Shown here: piece by piece, positions 1 to 9,605 of the stretch
Layout of the letters: every line of letters starts with the position of its first letter
Numbering within the stretch: position 1 is the first letter of the stretch
Assembly: GCF_001949145.1 (NCBI RefSeq)
Contig: NW_019091612.1
Span: 219,599-249,838, forward strand
Length of the DNA: 30,240 nucleotides
Reading direction: 5' to 3'
Source of the DNA: Acanthaster planci
Lineage: Eukaryota > Echinodermata > Asteroidea > Valvatida > Acanthasteridae
Translations under genes and position numbers: made by a program
The notes under the pieces: generated by a model
The model's input: only the letters and a program-made list of their open reading frames with translations
Databases searched by the model: none
Told to the model about the DNA's origin: nothing

Positions 1-162
1 GATGAGCCTGGAAGATGAGCCTGGAAGATGAGCCTAGAAGATGAGCCTGGAAGATGAGCCTGGAAGATGAGCCTGGAAGATGAGCCTGGAAGATGAGCCT
101 GGAAGATGAGCCTGGAAGATGAGCCTGGAAGATGAGCCTGGAAGATGAGCCTGGAAGATGAG
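1..162. repeat. 13-bp tandem array, unit GATGAGCCTGGAA
   Basis: Twelve complete 13-bp units fill 1-156 and a partial unit ends at 162; the array continues past the left edge of the window. One unit carries a single change (CCTAG for CCTGG). It lies downstream of, or in a late intron of, the - strand gene. Confidence 0.95.
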
Positions 163-1342
163 GGCCTTATTGTTTTCAAAAGCTGTTTGCAAACTATGGC
201 CCAAAACCAAATGAATTCCCACAGTGGATAAATTCTTCAGTCAAAATTCTTGAAAGGAAATTAAATTCATTCTCTTTACATGCAATTTCAGGCGAACACA
301 ATGCCATTACTGCAGTATTTCGCATATCATCTCAAAGTATTAATTTTCATGCTTTCAGTTGGTTGAAACTTTGTCAAATATATTTACATGTTGTACACAC
401 TGTATTTTTTGTCTAGAAATTTGACCCTGCATATTAATACATATCTACTGCTGTTTAGATCAATGCTGTTAGAAATAAACTCTTCTATTGACTAGACAGT
501 GAGATTATTTCAAATCAACATGCTGTATCTAATTATAAAAAAATGTAATGCTAGCAGAAGCTTTCTGCAGGGTTTTGTTATCGTTATTAATTTCTTGGGT
601 CAAACATTTATTTTGTCTGTAAATAGCAACTCCAGTATTTATATGTTAACACAAGCATACACAGAATAAAAACAACCATTTTTATATCTATGTGACGAGA
701 ATTGTCATTGATTTGAAATTATTACAAACAAGACTGAGTTGTCTGTCCACAAACATAGTTACAGCACAGATAACTTTCATTAGAAATGATTTTTACACAT
801 TGTATTAAAACAAGTTTCCTTTAAAATAAATAAATCTTTTCAGTTAATTCTTTCAATTGATGACAATTGAATTTGTCACTTTAAAAAAAGGAAGCATCTC
901 AAAGAAAGACATTCAAGCTGTCATTCATTCCTCTCTCTTTTCTCTTATCTTCCCAATACCATTCGAATTACCTGTGGGTGGAGGAGTTGTGCTGACCACA
1001 AGAATGCCCCTTTAAACCAGTGTCAGCTCTCCTGATAGGCTACTACTTGCACATTACATCATGGAACTGTTTGATATGTACACTAACTTTAATTATCCAT
1101 CAAGGAAGGCAGTTGGGGGTGTAAGAAAATCACATTTGTTTCTGTGCCAACATGAGCAATACTGACACAACTGAAACACGGCAGACATGTTTTCCTTCTA
1201 ATGCTGATATTGTATCTCTGTGAGAAGCAAAACCAAGACTGATCCAAAGAGACCCTTTTGAAATGATTACGTTCTGGCATTGATCAGGTTATTGCAATGA
1301 CATTTTCTTCTATTTGTATAGGTTTTGTGACCATGACCTTAC
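163..1342. other. Unresolved region: late intron, 3' UTR or downstream DNA of the - strand gene
   Basis: AT-rich DNA with no recognisable domain on either strand. A weak exon candidate for the - strand gene is at 1009-972. Several AATAAA-type signals occur on both strands, so the polyadenylation site cannot be chosen. Confidence 0.5.
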
Positions 1343-1381
1343 CGCCAGAAATCAACAGCCTTTTGCATGTCCAGGGGGACT
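1343..1381 (-). CDS. Unidentified - strand gene, possible exon 11
   Basis: 39 nt with acceptor GTTGGATTCTAG and donor CG|GTAAGG. The phase-2 reading is VPLDMQKAVDFWR. In phase 0 it would instead reach a stop after nine codons, so it could be a terminal exon under the other exon 10 reading. A further candidate at 1009-972 (GILVVSTTPPPT, donor GTAATT) fits the phase but has a poor acceptor. Confidence 0.4.
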
Positions 1382-4300
1382 CTAGAATCCAACCATGAAC
1401 CAAGTTTCACCCAAATCAAAAAAGTTCTGGGACACTTACGCCTGTCCAGGGAACCAATTGAACTGCCCCATATGTAAAATATTTCTCTGCCACTCCGTGC
1501 TGAGATAATTTCACAATAACCAGCCCCAGGTGCAGGACATTTAAGACAAGATTTACTGTACATAACTGTATGATACTTGTCACTGTAACACATCATCATT
1601 TAAAATACTCCGAGGTGCAGCAATGAAGAGAAATCTACAATAACTGGTCTACAATGGCTATGTTCATCTCATACTCCACCTTGTGTGTGTGTATAAAGCA
1701 AAATGATGAACATGGCAATTTGATCACTGATCCCAGTGCTATTACTCTACATTGCCAGATCGTGTACACAGGTCTCTGAAACTCACTGATAATTGTAGCC
1801 AGTTGATTCTTCAGCATTAAGTGGGTGTGTTAACATGGATGGCTGAACACAAATTAGAGAAGTACATCCTTTTAATGGAATTCACTGGTGGGGATATTTC
1901 AAGGTTTTGCCACATAGCCACTTGCAGACAACCTCTATAATCTCCTGAAGGCTTGGAGTACCTGGCTCTGCATTGTCATACCAACCTCCGATTCCAGCCG
2001 TTCTAGCTCCATCATGCAAGCTTCTCTCCTTGCTCTGATCTGATTAAGTATTGCCTCCTTCTCCTTGATGTAGGCACGAAGGCCAAACTGTCAAGAAGAC
2101 AATCATTGTTGACTTTTGCCAATTGCTGGACTTGGAAGATTAACCACTTGCTGCTGGGCCACCCCATTTCGAGCACCGTGGGTGTATACAAAATGGGACA
2201 AGAGTTGGTCCGTGTAACAAAAGACTGACTCGGAACAAAAGACCTGCTGCTTGGAATTGCCATCATTTTTCGGCTGGCATTTTTCGAAGGTAATCCTTCA
2301 CTGTTTTTAAACAGTATACCACTGTTTTAGGCATAGCGCACCCGCAGATTAGCACTGCGGTCAAAAGTGCTCCAGGGCCCCATTGATGAATGACACAGAA
2401 AAGATGCCACTCGCATTCACTGGGGACAAAGGAAATTATGCAACACCTCAAAAATTCTGGGCTCTCGTTACTGGGTGGCAGACCTAACTAAAATACTCAG
2501 GAGTCAATGAAGGTTACCTGCCAGCTTAGAGTAGCCACCAAGCAGTCAGTCGTGTGGGTGTAAACACCCATTAAATGAAATGATGAATTTTTGAAAAATT
2601 AGGAAAGGGAAAATCTTGAAAATCTCTCGTATGTGTGCACTGCATTTTTAAAAGCACCTAGCAGCAAGTGGTTAAAGTCATAATGTGGAAGATCTAGAGA
2701 CTTAATTGGTTGATGAAAAAAAGTATTCAACACATAGGTATTAGCATAAACAGTGCCTACAAACAAAGTAGACATTCCATTATTAACCTATTCCATTATT
2801 AACCTGTATTTGAACATGTGCAAATAGTATTATTCCACAATGAATTTGTCCTGGGTGCAGTGTTATCTTCTGCTAAAAATACCAACCTTGTTAAGCGACA
2901 AGATAACACAACCAGAGTCTTTGGTAAAGTTCAATTTTTACAATGCTGACCTTTGATGCTGTTTGTACAAAATTTATGCAACATTTCTCAATGCGTTGTC
3001 GCTTTTTTGAAATTCAAAAGACTTTGTCGTGGAGCAATATTCTCTAAAATGTCACCCAAAGTCATCTGAGAGCTCCACACATGCTCAACCTTTACAGACT
3101 TCTTGGTTGATGAAAACATTGGTAAGCTCTCACAGCGTATTCATCAAACCTCTTAATCAAAACAAACCATGAAATTGATCTAAATAGAGAGCAGGGAAAA
3201 ACAACTGTAGTTTTATTGTCACTGAATTTGAATAACAAAAACTGCCTCAGTAAGGGCATATAATAAATATATTGTACACCCTCAATGAGGCAATTTTTAT
3301 AAGACATGCTCTCTTCAGAAAGTGTTATTTGCTTGGAATCCCTGATAATGATTCAGGTTGTATCATTTGTATTGTCCAATGCATGTTTTAACTGGGAAAC
3401 ACATGATTTCGTGTAGCTTAACCACATGCTGCTGGGTGGTTTGAAAATTGCAGTGCACGCATACGGGTGAATTTCAAGATTTTCAGTTTCCAAAAATCTT
3501 CACAAATTCATCATTTCAATTAATGGGCATTTACACCCACATGAATTACTGCCTGGTGGCCACTCTAGCCTGACAGACAAAATCTATTGACGCCCGGCCC
3601 AAGCATTTCAGCCAGGCCTGTAGTCTTGTAAAAAGAGCCCAGGTTGTGCAGTGTTATATAACTTTCTTTTGTTCACGAACCTGGCACAGTGGGCTGCTGA
3701 CCTCTTTTCAATAGGGGCCAGATTAGCATGCAGCGGTACTGAGTGGCTCATCGCTGTGGTGGTGGAGCGCTTTTGTCCCTGGTTGTAATCTGCTCACTCT
3801 GAATGCCTCAAACCGTGGTATACTGTTTCCAAACAAGGCTGGATTATCTCCACTATTGAGAGTGAAAAAATGTTGGTAATGCCCAGCAGCTCAATCTTTT
3901 GTGCCGAGCACGATCTTTTGTTACAAGGCCCAGCTCTTTTGTCCCGGTTTCGGGCTCCCGGCTTCGTGTATAAAGCCTATGTGCTGGAAAACGGGTCCCC
4001 AGCAGCAAGTGGTTAAGGGGGGAAAGCTGGATAAGAGAAGTAGTTCACTCTCAAGACACTTACCAAATCTGGCTGTTCTTCTGGTTTGTCCTTTTGAAAA
4101 TGGCTCTCAATTCTGTGAATGGTGAGAATTTCAACATTACCAAATCCCATCTACTAGCTGAAACCGTTACACGCAAAAAATTGAACTATCAAATTGATTT
4201 CAAAGAATATGGTTTAAAGGAAATCATGTTCAAGTTCTAAAGGAAACAAAATCAACAATGAACAGAAACCAGTTAAACATAAATGAAATTAGCATTCTTG

Positions 4301-7300
4301 AAGCAAAGCCTTTTAAAAGGCTCTTTAGTAGATCATTTGAAGTTCTTAATCCAAGAAAATGACTGAATGATTATCACCCATTTTCCTGTGCTTGTCAAAC
4401 AATGCCATTCTATAACTTCTAGAACTTACTGGTAACACTTGACAAGGGTGTCTTTGACTGTCCACTGAAGCTTGCTGATATCAGCTTGATATTGCACCAT
4501 GACGTTACTGCTGTCTGCATTGCCGATTCCTGGAGAACAGAAAAGAAGAAACGTGTAACTTTCATTGCTCCTTGAAACCTGTTGAAACTTAAAATGAGAT
4601 AACAAATTCAGAAAGTAAGAAGCAGTTCTTCTTGGCTTGGCTAAGCCTGAACTCCAAACTCAGTTTTGCCAGAAACCGATAAAAGCCACAAATATACTGT
4701 ACTCCTATGGCACACATTTCATACTTTAGTACTGAAAAAATCATAAAATACCGTTTAAAAAAGGCCATTTCTCTCACCATGTAGTAGATTCTCCAAATCT
4801 TCAATTTCTTTCCTGATAATTTCTTCTGTTCTATTTACTGAGTACTTCCTAGTAATAAACCAAGGAAGACAGACATTTTTGTATTACATGAAATATTAAT
4901 AGGTCCAAAATGATAATTTATACAAACAAAATATGGGGTAATATCTGTTACAAAGTTGATTTTTAAGGTGCATTCAGGAAAGTGGGATCTTCCTGCCTTC
5001 ATAATTTGCATCAGATTTATAAAAGACATCCATCTTTTAAGTATGTTTTGATATATACAAAACCTGTTGACAAATCTGACTTTTTTTTTTCATGTTCTAA
5101 AAGTTCTAAAAGGGGTAGGGCCAAGGATAGGGGTGCAGTCACTTGGGGAAGGTTGACTTACTCTTCATCATATAACAAGCTACCATCAGCAGCATAGATA
5201 CCCCGCCTTGTTCGTGTCTGGCTCCTTGACTCATATGTTGGTTCTGGTGGAATGTGCTTCTCCTTTAATATTGGAAACACGCATGGTGAGCACTCTGTCA
5301 CAGTTCATTTAAGTCACTGGTGTCACTGCAACATGCTTTATGTTTGCTTCAACAGCAAGAATGTTTGTGACCTGTCACCATCAAAGGAGCTTAAGGTCAG
5401 ACTTTGAAGAACTGAGACATGTTCTTTTCTGGATTATGCAGGAAAAGAGCTTTCCAATTTGAAGGTTGGGGTACTGGAGTTCTGCACAGGAAACGTATCA
5501 ATTTCACACGGAAGTTGTAAAAAGTAGTTTTTGAGAAAATGGCATTTAAAAATGCCCTGTTGTTGAAGTGACAGAAGCATCACCTAGTGAAATAAGATCA
5601 TCAGTTTTAATAAGGAAAAACAGGGAAAAAAAACGGACAACTAATAGAATGACGTTCATCTGGAACCAAACAACTGACTACCTCTTGAAAATCTGGCTTT
5701 GTCACACTGTAGACTGTGCACTGTGTAATGGTAAGGTTCAACTTTGAGCTTATTCTATTGTGACAGGTCACATGTCTGTACTGGAAATGTGGAGTAGAAA
5801 TAAAGTTGACCTCTAGACTTCACATTAGTTATCAACCACAAGATGTGCCCTGTGAAAAAGCCACAGACAGGAACTTGTCAAATCACAGAATGACTTAAGT
5901 GTCCAATAGGAAATCCAGTTTGTTCCAGTCGGGAATGCTTGCAAAGTTGGGAACAGAGAAACCCAGCTGGAAACACATCATTTCAAGCCATGTCCCAATG
6001 ACATGACTACCGCTGATAATAATGCATGCATCAAACGGAAGCCAATAACTGATGGCTTCATCCATCTCCTATTGACACATGTGCTACAGCCAGCCACAGC
6101 CATTGAGTTGGACAGAGCCTTTTTCTCATCAGAACTAGACCATCTCCAAATATATTCTTAAAAAGACCAGAGCATTTCTAATTTTGTAACACTGTCTAAC
6201 TCATCTAACTGTGTCAATCTGTGTTGTGATACAAACTGGAAATAGGAATGACTTACCACGTTATAATGGAACAATTTCTTTGGATCCTGGGGGGAAATCA
6301 GATCACCAATTACAATCATTAAACCTCAAAGAAATTAACCTTTTAAACTGGAGATGTGATTATAGTTATTTAATTCCCACAAAAGAAGCTACATTTTTCA
6401 GACATTACTTCTGAATCAAAATTAAAAATAAATCCATTGATGTAACAAATATTCCGAATTGGCAAAAGGTCTCTACGATAAACAAGAACAACATCCAATA
6501 TATTGAGGCAAAAAGAGAGACTTACAAAGGGTTTTGGAGGAGGTGGGATGACTGTATGGGGCAAGACATCCTCTGAATGCTGGATGGGAGGCACAATAGG
6601 TAAATCATCAAGTTGTTGGCAGAGGGATGGAAGAAAGATGAGACAAGAAGATGCGTCTACACCACACCTGTCAGATGTAAATGCCAGAAGATCAGGTCAA
6701 TCTAATGGTCAACTTGTAGGTTTCTTGCAAAGACCCAGGAAAGTTTCATGAAATTATGGTACACCAACAAAAATACACATAGTAATAATTATGGCACCTT
6801 CTTTGGTTGAATCCAACTGATTCAACTAATCCAACACATGTAATCTGTAGGGGCCCATTTATAAAGACAAACATTTATGGAAGGCATATCAGGAAATCAA
6901 CATGGCTTGAGAAATTTTACAAGGTGGATGTCTTAGTACATAAATTACTGACTTTGCACAGTAACAATTGCACCTTACTAAATCATCTTTCCTGAACCCA
7001 GGAAGTAACTCTCTTTGAACTACTCAAAATGAAGCAGGGTTCAAGTTTAATGTATTGCAGTGTGGAAGTTAGGGATCAAATAATCTCATGAAAGTCTTTT
7101 ACCAGTCCACAGGAACATCTTCTGTAAGCCAAGGCCTGAGTTGGGCAATGCCTTCAGGAATTGTTCGTTCAGTCTTTTCGGGTTTGTCTTTCCTTCTTTC
7201 TTTCCATCGTTTGATTTCTACATCTTCAGATTCACACACAGCTTTTTTGGTATTTTCAGCACCTTGTTTTCCACTTGAGTCTGGTATAGATCTCTGCTGA

Positions 7301-9266
7301 TTAGTTTCCAATGTGAGAAACTGTTTTGGGACAGGTCTGTTACCGATGGCAGAACCTGGCCTGTGCCGGTTACCCCTCTCCCGCTGGGGTACATGGGCAG
7401 AATTTGGCCTCTGACGATCCAGGACTCCGCCTTTAGGGAGAATGGCGTCATCTTTCACATTGCTGGAGGAAGAGGACGGAACAAGACGAGCCTTGGCACT
7501 TTGAATCTTCCGGACATGAGGACTTACAGCTCGAGGGGGTTTCTTGTGGCTAGGTGGGGTAGGTTCAAAGAGTAGCTGTGCTGTACCCAGGCCAGCTGCA
7601 TGTGTTAACGGTGCTGATGATGCCTGGTGTTTGCAAGGGCATTTCTCTTGTTGACCTACTTGCTTACCCAATGGAGGTCTTTGTAGCAAGGAAACTAGAA
7701 GCGAATAAAGGTTAAAAATGCAGAAAAAATAAACCTTTCAAACTCTGGGTCATGCAGATCAACCTGTCTCACCCAGCATCTCTGTTGGGCATTATCTTAC
7801 CATATGCACACTTACACCAATCGCCTTCTCTTTCTAATTCAAAGTTGTGGAAGATTTGTCCAAAACAGGGAAGTAAAGCTGTAGATTTTATGGAGAATTG
7901 ATCAATTGGTGAGAAGGATTACAGTTGGGTGATCATGCAAATCTGTCAATGGTACCCAAAATCTCTACTATAGATCAGCAAGCACATACCTCACAGTTAT
8001 CACTTATGCTCATAAAGCAGAGCACTGACTTGCTGTACAAATTTGCTGTGCACAAACCTATGGAAAACTTGACATTTTGTACAGATTTTATATGGCTATT
8101 TGCATATCTGCATCTGGGAAAAATTTCCATATACGGATGCTGCTTGACACCCTATGTACAAGCCTTATGAGACTGGTCTGAAAATCTTAAATGTTTTTAC
8201 AAGAACACCTAAATATTTTTCCTGCTAAATTTTCTTTTTAGGTCATGTCATTGCTTCCAGATCATAATAGGTAACTGTAAGGAAAATCAGTGGCATGTAT
8301 AGAATTCTTTCCCTGCATCTACATGTACATTGTAAAACGATGCGTCAACAAACTTCGAAGCTGATGCGCCAAAGAAAGCACAATCAGTAAATGAACGTAA
8401 ACAATGCAACGTGTGTGTACATTGTATATGCGTCAGATACTTTTTATAATGAATGACAGAAAACAGGCTATGCCTAGGCCCAGGTCTATTGTTATTGGCA
8501 AATGTTGTTCTTGCACTTTGCAACTTCCAGATTGCACAATTCAGAATTTGTTCCATCACAGGCTATTTTTACTATCTACAAAAGTGCAAATGATTTCAAG
8601 AGACATCAAAGCTTCCCTGAGAGGAGAGCAATGAGTGAGCACTTGAGTCATGTAATACTTGGGTCTGTGTTTAATATGAAAGGATGCAACTTTCTGCGAT
8701 ATTTGAGGACTAACTCTGTCAGTCTGTGACCTTTCGCAGTGACTTTTGGCAGTGAAAAATCTTTCAGCCTACATTACGACAAGTAATGGTCGTAAAAAGA
8801 TATTCCCAAATTCCATTTTGAGGAATTGTGTAAGGGTGTGAACTGCATGAACTTACTTAATTTAGTAGAGCCTACTTGGACAAGTTAGAGAAGCTTGAGA
8901 AATATAGCATTACATAGAAATTTGTCATCAACAGCTGGGCCAGCCCAACTGCAGCACTAAAGTTGGGACTGCCCCAACTATAGTTGGGCTAGACGCTGTA
9001 GGCTAGTTGGGGTATAACAGAAAACAGGCATGACATGACAGTACAGGCCTCACAAACCTGACAAATGCCATGCAGCATATGCAGTGTGTCCGGAAACTGG
9101 GCACACAATATACTCCCTGCAAAAAGCTTTTTTCTTTGACAAAAATACACTTTTGTTTCATTGATACGGTTATTAATATACACTGTAAAATAATACCATT
9201 ACTTCCGGCATCCTGTTTGATACCTTCGACTGCTTTCACCACAACATCCGTTGCTGTAGACGCCAT
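1343..9266 (-). CDS. Unidentified multi-exon gene: Pro/Ser-rich N-terminus, helical charged C-terminal half
   Basis: I do not recognise the family. In transcript order the exons are 9266-9203, 7694-7103, 6667-6526, 5262-5162, 4848-4778, 4529-4430, 4112-4064 and 2087-1986, then the less certain 1842-1787, 1499-1440 and 1381-1343. All phases agree across GT/AG sites. The first eight give 407 codons and all eleven about 458. Residues 22-219 are rich in Pro, Ser, Arg and Lys, with RPNSA and RPGSA motifs, an SSSSS run and a basic RWKERRKDKPEK stretch. Residues about 220-266 are proline-rich (HTVIPPPPKPF). From about 300 the chain turns helical and charged (RTEEIIRKEIEDLENLL; YIKEKEAILNQIRARREACM), as in coiled-coil proteins. 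RPxSA motifs plus coiled coil occur in centrosomal and ciliary proteins, but that is only a hint. No stop codon was assigned, so the 3' end is open. It diverges from NPLOC4 and probably shares its promoter. Confidence 0.75.
1440..1499 (-). CDS. Unidentified - strand gene, probable exon 10
   Basis: 60 nt with acceptor AAATTATCTCAG and a consensus donor GGC|GTAAGT. All three frames are open. The phase-2 entry from exon 9 gives TEWQRNILHMGQFNWFPGQ. If exon 9 were skipped, the phase-0 reading HGVAEKYFTYGAVQLVPWTG would apply instead. Confidence 0.45.
1787..1842 (-). CDS. Unidentified - strand gene, probable exon 9
   Basis: 56 nt, acceptor TTTGTGTTCAG and donor CA|GTGAGT. Only one frame is open (PSMLTHPLNAEESTGYNY), and it enters in phase 0, as exon 8 requires. 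No known family match supports it. Confidence 0.5.
1986..2087 (-). CDS. Unidentified - strand gene, coding exon 8 (coiled-coil-like)
   Basis: 34 codons, phase 0 at both ends, acceptor GTCTTCTTGACAG. It encodes FGLRAYIKEKEAILNQIRAR and REACMMELERLESE, a long amphipathic helix. The donor GAG|GTTGGT is weak; CAG|GTACTC 24 bases further also keeps phase 0 and would add VGMTMQSQ. Only 52 bp separate the acceptor from the TTAA of the MITE at 2144-2671. Confidence 0.72.
2144..2671. mobile_element. piggyBac-like MITE, copy A (528 bp)
   Basis: It is bounded by TTAA at 2140-2143 and 2672-2675. The ends are inverted: CCACTTGCTGCTGGG on the left, and AGCAGCAAGTGG on the right. TTAA duplication and ends beginning CC are the habit of piggyBac elements. 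It has no transposase frame. It is related, in reverse orientation, to the element at 3422-4012, and both lie in the same intron. Confidence 0.85.
3422..4012. mobile_element. piggyBac-like MITE, copy B (591 bp)
   Basis: TTAA stands at 3418-3421 and 4013-4016. The ends are CCACATGCTGCTGGG and CCCAGCAGCAAGTGG. Its right part (3890-4012) matches the reverse complement of the left part of copy A, and its left part (3422-3580) matches the reverse complement of the right part of copy A. No transposase frame is present. Confidence 0.85.
4064..4112 (-). CDS. Unidentified - strand gene, coding exon 7
   Basis: 49 nt, phase 2 to phase 0, acceptor CACCATTCACAG and donor TTG|GTAAGT. It encodes IESHFQKDKPEEQPDL, and its first base completes the split Gln codon of exon 6. 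It sits 48 bp from the TTAA end of the MITE at 3422-4012. Confidence 0.74.
4430..4529 (-). CDS. Unidentified - strand gene, coding exon 6
   Basis: 100 nt, phase 1 to phase 2, acceptor GTTCTCCAG and donor CA|GTAAGT. It encodes GIGNADSSNVMVQYQADISK and LQWTVKDTLVKCY. Both splice sites are strong and the incoming phase matches. Confidence 0.78.
4778..4848 (-). CDS. Unidentified - strand gene, coding exon 5 (helical)
   Basis: 71 nt, phase 2 to phase 1, acceptor TTTATTACTAG and donor G|GTGAGA. It encodes KYSVNRTEEIIRKEIEDLEN and LLH, with hydrophobic residues spaced as in a coiled coil. Confidence 0.77.
5162..5262 (-). CDS. Unidentified - strand gene, coding exon 4
   Basis: 101 nt, phase 0 to phase 2, acceptor CAATATTAAAG and donor GA|GTAAGT. 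It encodes EKHIPPEPTYESRSQTRTRR and GIYAADGSLLYDE. The acceptor is poor in pyrimidines, but the protein reads well into both neighbours. Confidence 0.75.
6526..6667 (-). CDS. Unidentified - strand gene, coding exon 3 (proline-rich)
   Basis: 142 nt, phase 2 to phase 0, acceptor TTTACATCTGACAG and donor TTT|GTAAGT. The first base completes the W codon of the previous exon. It encodes CQQLDDLPIVPPIQHSEDVL and PHTVIPPPPKPF. A downstream AG (CATCCAG) would give a shorter exon but does not fit the incoming phase. Confidence 0.72.
7103..7694 (-). CDS. Unidentified - strand gene, coding exon 2 (large, Pro/Ser/Arg-rich)
   Basis: 592 nt, phase 1 to phase 2, acceptor TTCGCTTCTAG and donor CTG|GTAAAA. 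This is the longest open exon in the window and has no internal stop over about 197 codons. It carries a CPCKH motif near its start, PTPPSHKKPPRAVSPH, an SSSSS run, RPNSA and RPGSA, and ends with RPWLTEDVPVDW. Opposite-strand open frames over it are shadows. Confidence 0.8.
8116..8313. mobile_element. Short MITE (198 bp) with perfect 7-bp target duplication
   Basis: The left end GGGAAAAATTTCCATATACG and the right end (reverse complement GGGAAAGAATTCTATACATG) form imperfect terminal inverted repeats of about 26 bp. The element is flanked on both sides by TGCATCT (8109-8115 and 8314-8320). A related copy lies in the opposite orientation at 10297-10502. The superfamily is undetermined; a 7-8 bp duplication would suit P or hAT types. 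Confidence 0.85.
8944..9012. repeat. AGTTGGG/CCCAACT cluster with a 16-bp perfect palindrome
   Basis: CCCAACT occurs at 8944 and 8973, and AGTTGGG at 8961, 8982 and 9005. The units at 8973-8988 join into the perfect palindrome CCCAACTATAGTTGGG. Confidence 0.8.
9203..9266 (-). CDS. Unidentified - strand gene, coding exon 1
   Basis: The ATG (9266-9264) opens MASTATDVVVKAVEGIKQDA, and I chose it because no other in-frame ATG lies nearby upstream. The donor is GTAATG at 9202; an alternative GTATTA donor six bases further on (exon end 9197) also leaves phase 1 and would add two codons. Confidence 0.65.
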
Positions 9267-9277
9267 GACATCGTTGC

Positions 9278-9289
9278 TTAGGCGGCCAT
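9278..9289 (-). other. Possible upstream mini-ORF of the - strand gene
   Basis: ATG GCC GCC TAA, 12 bases before the main ATG and inside the YY1-like motif. It is translated only if the transcript starts upstream of it. Confidence 0.35.
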
Positions 9290-9496
9290 GTTTTATCAAA
9301 ATCCACCGCCTTTGGCAATGATATTAAATAATAAGAAATTTAAGATTGAAGAAAGATTGATGTAAGACCATTATAGAATATTTAAAAAGTAAATAAAATT
9401 ATTTTAATGAAAACAGTAATTTCTGTGTTTTACAAAATTAAGTTGACAAAAGCAGTTCTTTTTTAAAAGGTTCATGAGTAAATGATCTCATCAAAG

Positions 9497-9517
9497 ATGG
9501 CAGCCTGCATGACTTGA
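9497..9517 (+). other. NPLOC4: Possible upstream mini-ORF of NPLOC4
   Basis: ATG GCA GCC TGC ATG ACT TGA, ending 73 bases before the NPLOC4 ATG and overlapping the YY1-like motif. Its use depends on where transcription begins. Confidence 0.35.
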
Positions 9518-9590
9518 AGTTTCATCTATCCGGTTCCTGAATTAACGAGAGAAAACCTGTAGTTTTGTCTGCGTTCGAAAAAGTATCGAG

Positions 9591-9605
9591 ATGCCGAATG
9601 AAATC
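9591..9605 (+). CDS. NPLOC4: NPLOC4 coding exon 1 (five codons)
   Basis: ATG CCG AAT GAA ATC, followed directly by donor GTACGT. It joins in phase 0 to the exon at 13520, giving [14 protein letters not shown], which aligns without a gap to the known Npl4 N-terminus (M, three or four residues, then an I-I/V-R-x-Q-S-P motif). This alignment is why I chose this ATG. The start is 324 bp from the divergent start of the neighbouring gene. Confidence 0.85.

Larger units (their letters stand above)
2088..4063 (-). other. Intron 7 of the - strand gene, largely MITE-filled
   Basis: About 57% of this intron is the two inverted MITE copies. The remainder (2676-3417) is AT-rich and holds no exon I can support. 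Confidence 0.6.
7695..9202 (-). other. Intron 1 of the - strand gene
   Basis: Contains the MITE at 8116-8313 and the AGTTGGG palindrome cluster at 8944-9012. No additional exon is supported. Confidence 0.55.
9267..9590. promoter_or_regulatory. Shared divergent promoter and 5' UTRs of NPLOC4 and the - strand gene
   Basis: The two start codons are 324 bp apart and point away from each other. No TATA box stands out. A YY1-like motif (AAGATGGCAGCC, 9494-9505, + strand) faces NPLOC4, and a looser one (ACATGGCCGCC, 9291-9281, - strand) faces the other gene. YY1 sites of this form are often found just downstream of TATA-less start sites. No transcription start can be fixed from sequence alone. Confidence 0.6.

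Noticed and set aside
1-162. CRISPR-like repeat array.
   Set aside because: Units are contiguous 13-mers with no spacers, in eukaryotic DNA. It is a simple tandem repeat.
2012-2451. Minus-strand frames of 62 and 84 codons, considered as transposase remnants.
   Set aside because: They cross the MITE boundary or use a different frame from exon 8 and show no transposase motif.
3901-4125. 74-codon + strand frame.
   Set aside because: It spans the right half of a piggyBac-like MITE and then the opposite strand of exon 7. Not a gene.
7088-7575. Plus-strand open frames of about 70 codons.
   Set aside because: They are shadows of the well-supported - strand exon at 7103-7694.
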